Positions 16,572 to 26,231 of a stretch of DNA of 64,000 nt are shown here, in pieces. The stretch's first letter is position 1. Each line of letters begins with the position of its first letter. Where the stretch lies: NCBI RefSeq assembly GCF_017743975.1, contig NZ_JAGHRC010000006.1, positions 1 through 64,000 on the forward strand, in the 5' to 3' direction. The notes under the pieces are model-generated. The model searched no databases. It was not told where the DNA came from and was given only the letters and a program-made list of their open reading frames with translations. The translations under genes were made by a program, and so were the position numbers. The stretch comes from Ruegeria sp. R14_0. GTDB lineage: Bacteria; Pseudomonadota; Alphaproteobacteria; Rhodobacterales; Rhodobacteraceae.

Positions 16572-18070
16572 CCCCCCCGGGACTGTTTGAGGGTCAACGA
16601 CGTCGCCTGTTTATCTGGATTCTGTTTGCGACCCTCACACAGGCCACCGCTTTTGCCGCGGTGGCCATCGCAACGCGCACGGCCTTTGTCGCTTTGCACG
16701 CCGGATCGGACCTGCCCGCTCTTCCCATTGCAATTGTCGGAAGCGCCGGGATGTGCGGTGCCCTGATGCAACTGGCCTTCCGGACACTCGCGGAACGTTT
16801 GGGACAGAACTATGCCAAAGATGTTCGCCTGAGCTTGTTTGATCACGCAAGCCGCAGCGATCAACGCGATCTGGACCAAAAGCGCATGGGCTATCATGTC
16901 TTGCGTTTTACCGGGGACCTGTCGGCCATGAAAGACTGGCCGGGTCTTGGGTTGCCGCGGCTTGTTCAGGCCGCAGTCCTCTTGCCGACGGCAACGGCTG
17001 TTTTGATCTATCTCGACCAGCGGTTCGTCTGGGTGGCGTTCTGTGCCGTCTTGCCCACGGCATTTTGGGCCGCACTTACGCAGCGAAAGCTTCTGAACGC
17101 ACACCAACAGCAGCGAAAACTAAGGGCTCAGCTGGCGGCCGATATTTCTGAACGCTTGCCGATTGCTCCAAGGCTTTCGGCACTGGGACGGCGGAAAATT
17201 GAGATGAAGTCGCTCGGACGCCGGGCCGAGCGTGTTGCTGATGCGTCCTGTGCGCGTCGAAGTCTCAGCGAAGTCAGAAAGGCCATACCTGAATTCTCAG
17301 CTGCAATCGCTGCTAGCCTGATTTTGGTGATCGGCGGAACTGGCGGCATGTCTGCGGGAACTATTGCTGCTGCTTTGGCAGCTCTGGGGCTGATGATCCG
17401 ACCCTTGCGCAACGCAGTAAATTCCAGCGATCACGCTGCGAAGTTTCGTGTGGCCCATAACAACCTGTTGCGCGCGCTAAACCGTCCGTTAGCCGAACCA
17501 CGAAGTTCCAAAATGCACCTGCGCAGGGAACCGCTTTCGCTTGAAGTCACGCTTCAGCACGGTTCAGAAATGAAGGTGCTTCCGGGCGAAAGTGCGGTCA
17601 TATCGAATACCTTGATGGAGCGGATCGAGTTCGTCCTGTTGGGAAACGCGGCGCTCGGAGATTTGTCGCTTAAACTAAACGGCAAGGAGGCTTCGCAATT
17701 AACGCCCGGAAGCCTGCGCAGGTCTGTCGGTGTTCTAACAGATCAGCCACTGATCCTCAAAGGAAGCCTCCGCCGTGCGTTAACGCTTGGTTTGAGGCGA
17801 CGCCCTTCTGATGAGCAGATCACCATGGCTGCCAAGAACGCCAACCTGCAAAACGTCATCAGCGACATAGGAGGGTTAGGGTTCAGCCTTGCAGAGCGTG
17901 GAGCGAATTTATCGGCTAAACAGAGGCTGCATATCTCAAGTCTTCGCCTCATTCTTCAGGAGCCGAGCGTAATTCTGGTTCGCAGCGCTCCTTGCAAATC
18001 TTTTAAGTCAACGTTGCTTTGGGAAAAAGCAACCAAACTCGCAACTTGTCGCGAGTTCTATGCCAGCTAA
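16568..18070 (+). CDS. ABC exporter-like protein with degenerate NBD
   Basis: This 500-residue protein has an N-terminal type-1 exporter-like membrane domain (hydrophobic spans near residues 13-35, 52-75, 130-165 and 240-280, with a cytoplasmic coupling region). A C-terminal ABC-like domain follows from about 325. In that domain the Walker A is gone (VLPGESAVISNTL in its place), the signature reads LSAKQRLHISSLRLI rather than LSGGQ, and the Walker B ends IILV-like without the catalytic Glu (PSVILVRSAP). It therefore should not hydrolyse ATP by itself. It is translationally coupled to the P-loop NTPase, which could supply nucleotide binding. The start overlaps the previous stop. The downstream region holds a dispersed repeat. 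Confidence 0.7.
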   Translation: MTPPGLFEGQRRRLFIWILFATLTQATAFAAVAIATRTAFVALHAGSDLPALPIAIVGSAGMCGALMQLAFRTLAERLGQNYAKDVRLSLFDHASRSDQRDLDQKRMGYHVLRFTGDLSAMKDWPGLGLPRLVQAAVLLPTATAVLIYLDQRFVWVAFCAVLPTAFWAALTQRKLLNAHQQQRKLRAQLAADISERLPIAPRLSALGRRKIEMKSLGRRAERVADASCARRSLSEVRKAIPEFSAAIAASLILVIGGTGGMSAGTIAAALAALGLMIRPLRNAVNSSDHAAKFRVAHNNLLRALNRPLAEPRSSKMHLRREPLSLEVTLQHGSEMKVLPGESAVISNTLMERIEFVLLGNAALGDLSLKLNGKEASQLTPGSLRRSVGVLTDQPLILKGSLRRALTLGLRRRPSDEQITMAAKNANLQNVISDIGGLGFSLAERGANLSAKQRLHISSLRLILQEPSVILVRSAPCKSFKSTLLWEKATKLATCREFYAS

Positions 18071-18121
18071 GCCCGGGATCTTGTCAGAAGGCGGCAAACC
18101 GTCAGTATGGGCTCACTCTGG

Positions 18122-18182
18122 GTCTCGGTGTTGTTGCAGCACAAGCCCCTGCCCCGCTGCCAGCTAACTACCCAGACGGCCT
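18122..18182. repeat. dispersed intergenic repeat, family B copy 1
   Basis: The stretch containing GTTGCAGCACAAGCCCCTGC and, further on, CAGCTAACTACCCAGACGGCC matches 38001-38062 closely by eye (GTTGCAGCACATCCCCTGCC, then CAGCTGATCGCGTAGACGGCC). It is noncoding. A short GCCGACATTCGC at 18232-18243 recalls family A. Together they occupy most of the 305-base gap before the EEP gene. Confidence 0.65.
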
Positions 18183-18375
18183 ATAGCCGACATCCAACGG
18201 GTGTTAGCCATGCTGTGGTCGCTCACGCGTTGCCGACATTCGCAGCGCCAGCGAGCTTGACATGATGAAGAGCTCTGAAAATGGGAATTCTCTCTAAGTT
18301 TGATTTTTAAGAGGCAAGGCGGCTACGCTTCAAGTTGATAGTCTGAAGGAAATTTTTGCCAGAGGAAATCGTTAG

Positions 18376-19494
18376 ATGCCTGTTACTTTACGACTTGCGA
18401 CGTTCAACATCGAAAACCTTTTCACACGACATGATTATAATGCGTTCCTCCAAGGCCCAAATAGCCGTGAAGCTCGATACTTAGCCCCAATTGCTCAGTT
18501 CCTCGCTGAGTACGGAGACGGAGACCTTAATGACTTCCAGGATTTTCGACGGCTAATCCAAACCGCGTCAATTTCACAGGATGATGACAAGCGCCAACAC
18601 ACGGCACTCGCTCTCGCACAGTTGAACGCTGATGTGGTCGCCTTTCAAGAAGTGGACAGTTTTGGCGCGTTAGAGCGTTTTATGTCGGCATACTATGCCA
18701 AGCTCGGCGAAAAGACGTATCGGCACATCGTTTTGCACGAAGGCAATGATATGCGAGGCATAGATGTCGCTATTGCTACTCACGCAGATTGGCCGGTATA
18801 TACACGATCGCACGCCGACCTGACCCCTGCATGGTTAGACGACACAGAGACTGGTGTGGGTCTTCTCGAGGAATTTCCAGAAGCAAAAAAGAAGGCAAGC
18901 AAACTGCGGGGCCGTAGGATATTCAGGCGTGACTGCGTCGAAGCGGTTCTTAGCAAAGCACCTGTCACGGTCTTTAATTGCCACTTTAAATCAATGGGAG
19001 GCGGAAGAGATGCAAGTATGGGAATGCGTCAGCTGGAAGCCATCGCAGTGCGTGAAATCATAAATCGAAAGTTTGAGACTCCAAGCGAAGCCCTGTGGTG
19101 TATCGTTGGAGATCTGAACGACTACAAGCAAGTGATTAAGGTCAGGAAACGTTTCGACGATGAGGGCAGACAGGTCGAAGACATTGAAACGCCAAATGAA
19201 TCCGGAGTTGACCCGCTACTAAATGATGGATTTGGCGTCAACCTCGTCAATCTTTTGCCAGAGTTGGATAGGTGGACACACTACTACGCAAGCGAGAAGC
19301 ACAAGACGCAACTTGACTACATCATTGCTTCCCCGGCCCTCGCCGAGAAGATTGTTGGACTTCCTGAAATTGTACGTTCGGGGATGCCGTTCCGAGTCCC
19401 AAATTCGGACGATATTCCACGTTTTCCTCGTATTGGTTGGGATAGGCCAAAGGCCTCTGATCACTGCCCGCTGGTAGTGGAGTTTCGGATCTAG
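18376..19494 (+). CDS. endonuclease/exonuclease/phosphatase-family protein
   Basis: This 372-residue EEP-fold protein has the expected metal and catalytic motifs: ATFNIENLF (about residues 8-16), FQEVDSF, a CHFKSMGGG block, GDLNDYK (Asp/Asn pair) and the C-terminal SDHCPLVVEF. There is no signal peptide. An AGAGGAAA ribosome binding site lies before the ATG. The gene is visibly more AT-rich than its neighbours and is flanked by dispersed repeats, so it may have been acquired. The substrate (nucleic acid, phospholipid or inositol phosphate) cannot be decided. Confidence 0.8.
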   Translation: MPVTLRLATFNIENLFTRHDYNAFLQGPNSREARYLAPIAQFLAEYGDGDLNDFQDFRRLIQTASISQDDDKRQHTALALAQLNADVVAFQEVDSFGALERFMSAYYAKLGEKTYRHIVLHEGNDMRGIDVAIATHADWPVYTRSHADLTPAWLDDTETGVGLLEEFPEAKKKASKLRGRRIFRRDCVEAVLSKAPVTVFNCHFKSMGGGRDASMGMRQLEAIAVREIINRKFETPSEALWCIVGDLNDYKQVIKVRKRFDDEGRQVEDIETPNESGVDPLLNDGFGVNLVNLLPELDRWTHYYASEKHKTQLDYIIASPALAEKIVGLPEIVRSGMPFRVPNSDDIPRFPRIGWDRPKASDHCPLVVEFRI

Positions 19495-19534
19495 AAATTT
19501 GCTAAACTAAGATGATCTGATGCGGTCAGTAACG

Positions 19535-19650
19535 GCTTTTAGCCGACATTTAGCACGGCATCGAAATTCTGCGCGCGCAGCCCGCTTTGCTGACATTCGC
19601 CGTAAATACAAAATCTCGACTTCTGCGAATTCACTAGATGCGGGACAGAG
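19535..19650. repeat. dispersed intergenic repeat, family A copy 2
   Basis: This is the partner of 3095-3210, about three quarters identical without gaps over 100 bases, with an identical CCCGCTTTGCTGACATTCGC core at 19581-19600. It lies between the EEP gene and the NmrA-like gene. Confidence 0.7.
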
Positions 19651-19697
19651 CGGACCATCACTTTAGGCCACAAGGGGTGTAAGCCTTGCCACAATGA

Positions 19698-20516
19698 TCA
19701 GGACCAACACCCGGCCGCATTTGCTGCTTCTGCAAACTGTTGGAATGTTCTGGGTTCACGATCCAAAGCCCGTTGTAAGCCATCTGAGGTACTGGCGTTT
19801 TTCCCATTGAGGATTTCAGCAACAAGCTCTGCGACAAATTTAGCGTCCGCTTCTGGAAACCCCGCGGCAACGAGCGTTGCTTCAAACTCTTCGGGCGTGA
19901 TCGTTTTGTACGTGATGTCTCGGCCAGTCACAGCCGCAATTACCGCCATGGCTTCGTCCCAGGTAAGCAAGTCCGCGCCCGTGATTTCATATACCTGTCC
20001 GGCGTGACCATCCTCCAGAAGGGCCTCAACGGCCACGTCGGCGACGTCTTCCAAATCGACCCAAGGTTCCTTCGCACCAGAATCTGGGGCCGACACCTCA
20101 CCAGCAAGAACACTGTCGAGAAACCCGCCTTCGCTGAAATTCTGCATGAACCAACTTGGTTGCAGGATCGTCCATTCAAGGGACGAGTCCTTTACCAATT
20201 GCTCGCAAGCCTGAGCGCGAGCCTCGTTGCGCTCCGAAAGCATGACGATACAGCGAAGCCCAGCCTCTTCCGCCGCTGTTACAAAGGCTTCAATCACATC
20301 GTGGGCGGAGGGCACAGCGAGATCAGGTGAATAAGCGACGAAGGCCGATTTTATTCCCGCCAAAGATGCCTGCCATGTTTCAGGTTTTTCCCAATCAAAC
20401 GGAATGGCGCTTCGGCGTGTTCCGTATCGAACGGCCAAGCCGCGTGCGTGCAGTCGCTCGGCGACCCTTTTTCCTGTTTTACCAGTGGCGCCGATGACGA
20501 GGATTTCATTACTCAT
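19698..20516 (-). CDS. NmrA-like NAD(P)-binding protein
   Basis: This 272-residue atypical short-chain dehydrogenase has the N-terminal nucleotide motif VIGATGKTGKRVAERL (GxxGxxG, residues 8-14) and a C-terminal half (EVYEITGADLLTWDEAMAVI) typical of the NmrA/azoreductase-like NAD(P)H-binding group. No Tyr-x3-Lys catalytic pair is clear, so it may be a redox sensor or quinone-type oxidoreductase. GGAGAT precedes the ATG. It follows the haloalkane dehalogenase gene by 45 bases and is probably in its operon, under the TetR-type operators. Confidence 0.75.
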   Translation of the reverse strand: MSNEILVIGATGKTGKRVAERLHARGLAVRYGTRRSAIPFDWEKPETWQASLAGIKSAFVAYSPDLAVPSAHDVIEAFVTAAEEAGLRCIVMLSERNEARAQACEQLVKDSSLEWTILQPSWFMQNFSEGGFLDSVLAGEVSAPDSGAKEPWVDLEDVADVAVEALLEDGHAGQVYEITGADLLTWDEAMAVIAAVTGRDITYKTITPEEFEATLVAAGFPEADAKFVAELVAEILNGKNASTSDGLQRALDREPRTFQQFAEAANAAGCWS

Positions 20517-20561
20517 GGATATCTCCAGCTGTTCGAGTTGAGTATGTGTCGATCTTCGACG

Positions 20562-21509
<948 letters not shown>

Positions 21510-21599
21510 TTAGGTCGCTTGACCAAATAGATCAATCCCCTATTTTTCCAAACGTGACAAAACTGATAACAACGCAAAGAGATCATAGAGAAATCTGAA

Positions 21600-22202
21600 G
21601 TGGATCAGACAATTACAGCTAGCAATCGATCACAAAAAGAAACGCAGATACTGGAGTGCGCGCTCAAGCTCCTGATCGAGACGGGGGACGCGGGCCTTAC
21701 GATGCGCCGGATCGCCGACTGCGCCGGCATGCGGTTGAGCAATGTGCAATATTACTTCAAGTCCCGTGACGATGTTTTGGTCGCAATGGTCGCGCAATAC
21801 TTCGACGCATGCGCGGATAACCTGCTCAGACTGACCGAAGAGAGCAAAGCCCGGACAGAACGCGAACGCGTCAGGTTCCTTGTGAATGCTGGCCTTTCGC
21901 ACGGTCAGGAGATCAGTGACATGTGCCGCGCATTCCGTGAGATTTGGGCGATCTCAAGCCGAAACAATGTGATTGATCAATGTCTGATGCGCTACTACCG
22001 CCGTTTTGCCGATCTCATGGCGAACTATGCACTTAGCGACGAATTGGGCACGGCTGATCGTGAAAAAGTGAAGGCCCTCTTGGTTCCTTACTTTGAGGGA
22101 TACTCTGTGACTGCGCGATCCTTGAACTTAAAAAACGATGTTGTCGTGGACATGGTAACGGACATTGCACTGAGTTTGATGAGGCGTGCCATGCGTCAGT
22201 AG
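21600..22202 (+). CDS. TetR-family transcriptional regulator
   Basis: This 200-residue regulator has an N-terminal TetR helix-turn-helix (ILECALKLLIETGDAGLTMR, then RLSNVQYYFKSRDDVLVAMV, about residues 18-65) and a ligand-binding helical C-terminal domain. It is transcribed away from the haloalkane dehalogenase/NmrA pair, and its binding sites are probably the GGTCA-type palindromes at 21484-21527. The inducer may be a halogenated compound or the reaction product, which is inference from the neighbourhood. The start is probably the GTG at 21600, since no ATG lies nearby in frame. Confidence 0.85.
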   Translation: MDQTITASNRSQKETQILECALKLLIETGDAGLTMRRIADCAGMRLSNVQYYFKSRDDVLVAMVAQYFDACADNLLRLTEESKARTERERVRFLVNAGLSHGQEISDMCRAFREIWAISSRNNVIDQCLMRYYRRFADLMANYALSDELGTADREKVKALLVPYFEGYSVTARSLNLKNDVVVDMVTDIALSLMRRAMRQ

Positions 22203-22383
22203 CGCATAGTTTCCGTGAATATCGAACTTAGGCAATCGCCATCAGTTCGAGTTTGGTACGCAAATATGTGACCGCTTCGGGCTCATCGCGGACCTCAGAG
22301 GCAGCGTAGCATTCTGTGGTAACGTTTTCCGGTCAACGTCGGGTTGTCGTTGTGGGCGGGTATGGCGGACCGGAGGATCAACC

Positions 22384-22884
22384 ATGGAAACCCCAAATTT
22401 ACCTGCCATTCGTGTTCTTCGCCCAGCTTGGAACCTAGGACGCATCGTCGGCCAGAAGCCACCGCTGAAACCAAAGCATGTCTGGGCAATCCGAGTTCGC
22501 CTCGAGCTTGCCGAAAACCATCGCGATCTTGCGCTCTTCAACATGGCAATCGACAGTAAGCTCCGCGGCTGCGATCTGGTGAAGATGAAGGTCGCCGATG
22601 TCATGTCATCGGGTCAGATTAAGGAACGGGCTTCGGTCCTCCAAAGCAAGACGCAGAAACCCGTGCGCTTTGAGATATCAGAAGGCACACGTGCCTCTGT
22701 TGAGAAGTGGATGGAAGATGAGCTGATGGTCGGTTCGGAGTACCTTTGGCCCGGCCGATTTCATGAACGCCTGCACATCTCGACACGCCAATATGCACGG
22801 ATTGTCCGCGATTGGGTCACATCGATCGGCCTCGAAGCAAGCGCTTACGGAACCCATTCAATGAGGAGAACCAAGGTCACTCTC
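22384..22884 (+). pseudogene. tyrosine recombinase, truncated
   Basis: The frame matches the small (about 200-residue) Rhodobacteraceae tyrosine recombinases: PPLKPKHVWAIRVRLELAEN, DLALFNMAIDSKLRGCDLV (first catalytic Arg), the KTQKPVRFEI strand pair, HISTRQYARIV and GTHSMRRTK (His-x-x-Arg). After residue 166 the sequence departs from the family and the C-terminal block with the catalytic Tyr is missing, replaced by noncoding-like sequence that still reads open to 23208. The gene is not expected to be active. No att sites were recognised. Confidence 0.75.
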
Positions 22885-23237
22885 GCGGGCGGCCCATTCC
22901 AGCCATTCATCGGGTCACGCCGCGCTGCAATGCAACTTCACCGAACCGGACTTTCGCTGCGGGCGCAAAATCCAAGTGCCGTCGAAATTGCGCTCTCGGG
23001 ACGAAAGCGGCCACTGGTCCAACGACCGCTTTATGGAGCCTCGTTCAGAACCACGGTTGAAGAGAGCACAGCAATGTCAGCACAAAAGGCCACAGGGCGC
23101 ATGTCCTTTCAAACGCGTCGACGGTCGCAGTTGCGGTTCAAAGTGAACCTAAGAGCTACCGAGGCGTCGAGTTTCAATTGGCACTGGCGCCCAGCACGTT
23201 CTACTTAAGACTTTGTGGCAGCAACGAAAAGATGGGC
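22885..23237. other. intergenic, degenerate repeat-like sequence
   Basis: The sequence after the integrase break starts GGCCCATTCCAGCCATTC and includes GGACTTTCGCTGCGGGCGC, which recalls the roseobacter 'GACATTCGC' intergenic repeats. No gene or RNA was recognised. Confidence 0.4.
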
Positions 23238-24611
23238 CTATGCAAAGTCGGTGGAAGCAACCGCTCGGCGTGTTGCCTCGACGATCCTGTCGGCCTCGTT
23301 GCGCGTGAGGCATAGGGGAGGGGCGAAGCCCAGTATGTCGCCTTGCGGCATGGCTCGTGCGATGACGCCTTCCCCCAAGAGCGCTCCGGCGACTTTTGCG
23401 CCGACACCTTTGCCGGGCTCGAAGAACGACCGGGATGCAGGATCACGCGCGAATTCGACGGCGCAGAGCATACCCTCGCCGCGAATTTCAACGACGTTTG
23501 GATGGGAACCCAAGGCTTTTTGCATCTCGGCATTCAGATAGGCGCCGGTGCTTCCTGCGTTGCTCACCAGATCCAGCTTGTCGATCAACTGCAGATTGGC
23601 AATTCCAGCGGCCGCCCCAATCGGATGGGCCGAGTACGTCCATCCGTGACCAATGGGGCCGTTTTCGTCTGTTCCCTGTTCCAGCACAGACCATACCTTC
23701 TCGGACACAATCGAACCGGATAGCGGCGCATAGGCCGAGGTCAGGCCTTTGGCAATGGTGATAATATCAGGCTGCAGCCCATAATGCGTTGAGCCGAACA
23801 TGCTGCCGAGTCGCCCGAAGCCGGTGACCACTTCATCCGCGATCAGAAGAATATCGTATTTGTTCAAAACCTCCTGAATGGCAGCCCAATACCCATCGGG
23901 AGGCGGGACGATCCCGCCGGTTCCAAGAATGGGTTCTCCGATGAACGCAGCAATCGTGTCGGGCCCTTCGGCGAGGATAAGGTCTTCGAGGCGCGTGGCA
24001 CACCAGTCGGAGAATTCTTGTTCGCTCATACCAGCCTCGGGGCGGCGCAGGTAATACGGTGCTTCGGTATGAATGACCTGAGCCAGCGGCAGGTCGAATT
24101 TCTTGTGGAAGAGCTCAAGCCCGGTGAGTGATCCGGTCATCAGGCCTGATCCGTGATACCCCCGCCACCGGCTGATGATCTTCTTCTTTTCGGGGCGGCC
24201 AAGAATGTTGTTGTAGTACCAGACAAGCTTTACGTTGGTCTCATTGGCGTCGGAACCACCCAGTCCGAAATATACCTTGGACATGTGATCCGGCGCGCGA
24301 TCCAGGATCATTTTGGCAAGTGTGATCGACGCCTCGGTGCCATGGCCGACATAGGCGTGATAGTAAGCCAGCTCTTTGGCTTGTTCGGCAATTGCTTCGG
24401 CTATTTCCTGTCGTCCATAGCCGACGTTGACGCAATAAAGCCCGGCAAACGCGTCCAGCATACGCTTGCCATCGCGGTCTTCGATATACACACCTTCCCC
24501 GCCTGTGATGACACGAGACGGCGTGTCGCCGCGCGCATGGTTGGCCAGATGTGTTGAGGGGTGAAAGAAATTCTCGCGATCACATGCGGCCAGTTGATCA
24601 TTTGTCAGCAT
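23238..24611 (-). CDS. atf: class III aminotransferase of ectoine catabolism
   Basis: This 457-residue PLP-dependent class III aminotransferase carries the Lys that binds PLP in TIAKGLTSAY, the cofactor Asp in LLIADEVVTGFGR, and RWRGYHG and GGSDANET elements of omega-transaminases. In Ruegeria pomeroyi the paired atf/ssd genes accompany the eut genes, and DoeD/Atf-type enzymes transaminate L-2,4-diaminobutyrate to aspartate semialdehyde. The ATG at 24611 with AGGAA seven bases upstream is preferred to an in-frame GTG at 24635 that overlaps the preceding stop. It follows ssd directly, so the two are an operon. Confidence 0.85.
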   Translation of the reverse strand: MLTNDQLAACDRENFFHPSTHLANHARGDTPSRVITGGEGVYIEDRDGKRMLDAFAGLYCVNVGYGRQEIAEAIAEQAKELAYYHAYVGHGTEASITLAKMILDRAPDHMSKVYFGLGGSDANETNVKLVWYYNNILGRPEKKKIISRWRGYHGSGLMTGSLTGLELFHKKFDLPLAQVIHTEAPYYLRRPEAGMSEQEFSDWCATRLEDLILAEGPDTIAAFIGEPILGTGGIVPPPDGYWAAIQEVLNKYDILLIADEVVTGFGRLGSMFGSTHYGLQPDIITIAKGLTSAYAPLSGSIVSEKVWSVLEQGTDENGPIGHGWTYSAHPIGAAAGIANLQLIDKLDLVSNAGSTGAYLNAEMQKALGSHPNVVEIRGEGMLCAVEFARDPASRSFFEPGKGVGAKVAGALLGEGVIARAMPQGDILGFAPPLCLTRNEADRIVEATRRAVASTDFA

Positions 24612-24631
24612 TGTCTTGTTCCTCGCCTTTG

Positions 24632-26116
24632 TCACGCCCAGTCGCGGCAGACATATTTGATTTCTGTGAAAGCCTCGAGCCCTTGTCTCGCACCTTCGCG
24701 CCCTAGCCCGGACTGTTTGACGCCGCCGAAAGGGATCGGCGCGCCGGTAATTTTGGTCCGGTTCACGGCGACCATGCCGAACTGCAAAGCTCGGCTCGTT
24801 CGATAAATCCGACGCGGGTCCTGTGTGTGGACATACGCGACCAGCCCGTATTCCGTCGCATTTGCGATCTCGACGGCCTCGTCTTCGGTATCGAAGAGCG
24901 CAATCGCTGCCACCGGGCCAAATGTCTCTTCGTGGAATATCTTTGCGTTTGTCGGCACGTCGCTGAGGACAGTGGCCTCAAAGAACAGAGGGCCTTTGTC
25001 AGATACCCGACCTCCGAGCAGGCAGTGTGCGCCTTGCGCGACAGCGTCTTCGACCTGTTCGATTTGCTTCGCGACAGCTGCCGCGTTCATCAGTGGGCCG
25101 AGGTCTGGATCGTTGACCCCCGCATCCATTGAAAGCGCCGCTGTGGCTTTGACGAAACGCTCGACAAAGGCATCATAGATGGGACGGGCAACAAGGAACC
25201 GATTGGCGCCGAGGCAATCCTGACCGGTCGTTGCGAATTTGGCGTTGATGGCTTCGTGGACCGCGACGTCCAGATCGGCATCTTCGAAAACGATGAAGGG
25301 AGCATGCCCGCCAAGTTCCAAGACCAGCCGTTTTACGGTTTCTGCCGACCGGGCATAGAGCATCCGCCCAATTTCCGTGCTGCCGGTAAAGGACAGTGCG
25401 CGTACACGCGTGTCGTTTAACCACGGCTCAACCACTGCCGCAGGGTTTCCGGTCACCACATTGAAGACGCCTTCCGGAAATCCCGCACGATCAGCGAGCT
25501 CGGCGAGGGCCAGCGCGGAAAAAGGCGTTTCCTTCGAAGGATGGACAAGCACGCTGCAACCCGCAGCTATGGCCGCTGCCGCTTTTCTCGTGATCATCGC
25601 ACAAGGGAAATTCCACGGTGTGACCAGTGCCGCGACACCAACCGGTTCGCGCCAAAGTTCGACCTCGGCCGTATTCAGATGCGACGTGACACCCTCGATA
25701 TTGGGTCTGCGGGTTTCCTCTGCGTAGAATTCCACAAAAGATGCAGCATAGTCGATTTCGCCGCGCGCCTCCGAGATTGGCTTGCCCTGCTCGGCAGTCA
25801 TGATTTGCGCGAGGTCCTCTCGGTTGGCCACAATCAGATCATGCCATTTTCGCAGCACCTCCGCCCGGTCCTGCGGCAGCGACTTTGCCCAGGACGTAAA
25901 TGCACGATGCGCCACATCGACCGCACCTGCGCTGTCTTCGCCGTCAATCGCGGCGACATGACCCAGCACATGTCCCGTGGCCGGATCGGAGACGCCAAAT
26001 TCTTCTCGGCGGCGTCCGGCAATCCACTGATTTCCGACATAGGCGAAATGCTTGAGCAGCGAAGCATCTGACAGATTAATCGTTGGAACGTGAGAAAGGT
26101 CAGTTTCTGCAAGCAT
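24632..26116 (-). CDS. ssd: aldehyde dehydrogenase (aspartate-semialdehyde step)
   Basis: This 494-residue NAD(P)-dependent aldehyde dehydrogenase of the succinate-semialdehyde (GabD) group has the catalytic Glu in VLELGGHAPF, the catalytic Cys in TGQDCLGANR, the cofactor stretch TPWNFPCAMITRKAAAA, and FTGSTEIGR. In ectoine catabolism the DoeC/Ssd enzyme oxidises aspartate semialdehyde to aspartate. This function is inferred from its place between asnC and atf. The gene is upstream of atf on the minus strand with a 20-base gap to the chosen atf start. Confidence 0.85.
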   Translation of the reverse strand: MLAETDLSHVPTINLSDASLLKHFAYVGNQWIAGRRREEFGVSDPATGHVLGHVAAIDGEDSAGAVDVAHRAFTSWAKSLPQDRAEVLRKWHDLIVANREDLAQIMTAEQGKPISEARGEIDYAASFVEFYAEETRRPNIEGVTSHLNTAEVELWREPVGVAALVTPWNFPCAMITRKAAAAIAAGCSVLVHPSKETPFSALALAELADRAGFPEGVFNVVTGNPAAVVEPWLNDTRVRALSFTGSTEIGRMLYARSAETVKRLVLELGGHAPFIVFEDADLDVAVHEAINAKFATTGQDCLGANRFLVARPIYDAFVERFVKATAALSMDAGVNDPDLGPLMNAAAVAKQIEQVEDAVAQGAHCLLGGRVSDKGPLFFEATVLSDVPTNAKIFHEETFGPVAAIALFDTEDEAVEIANATEYGLVAYVHTQDPRRIYRTSRALQFGMVAVNRTKITGAPIPFGGVKQSGLGREGARQGLEAFTEIKYVCRDWA

Positions 26117-26231
26117 AGGTGCAACTCCTGGACAAAGGCTGCATCCTTGATAGCGCGAGAGGCCGGAGAGGGTGTTTCTGATTGTGGGGCTTTAGGCAGA
26201 CGAATTCTCTTAAATCAACCTGGGTAAAGCG

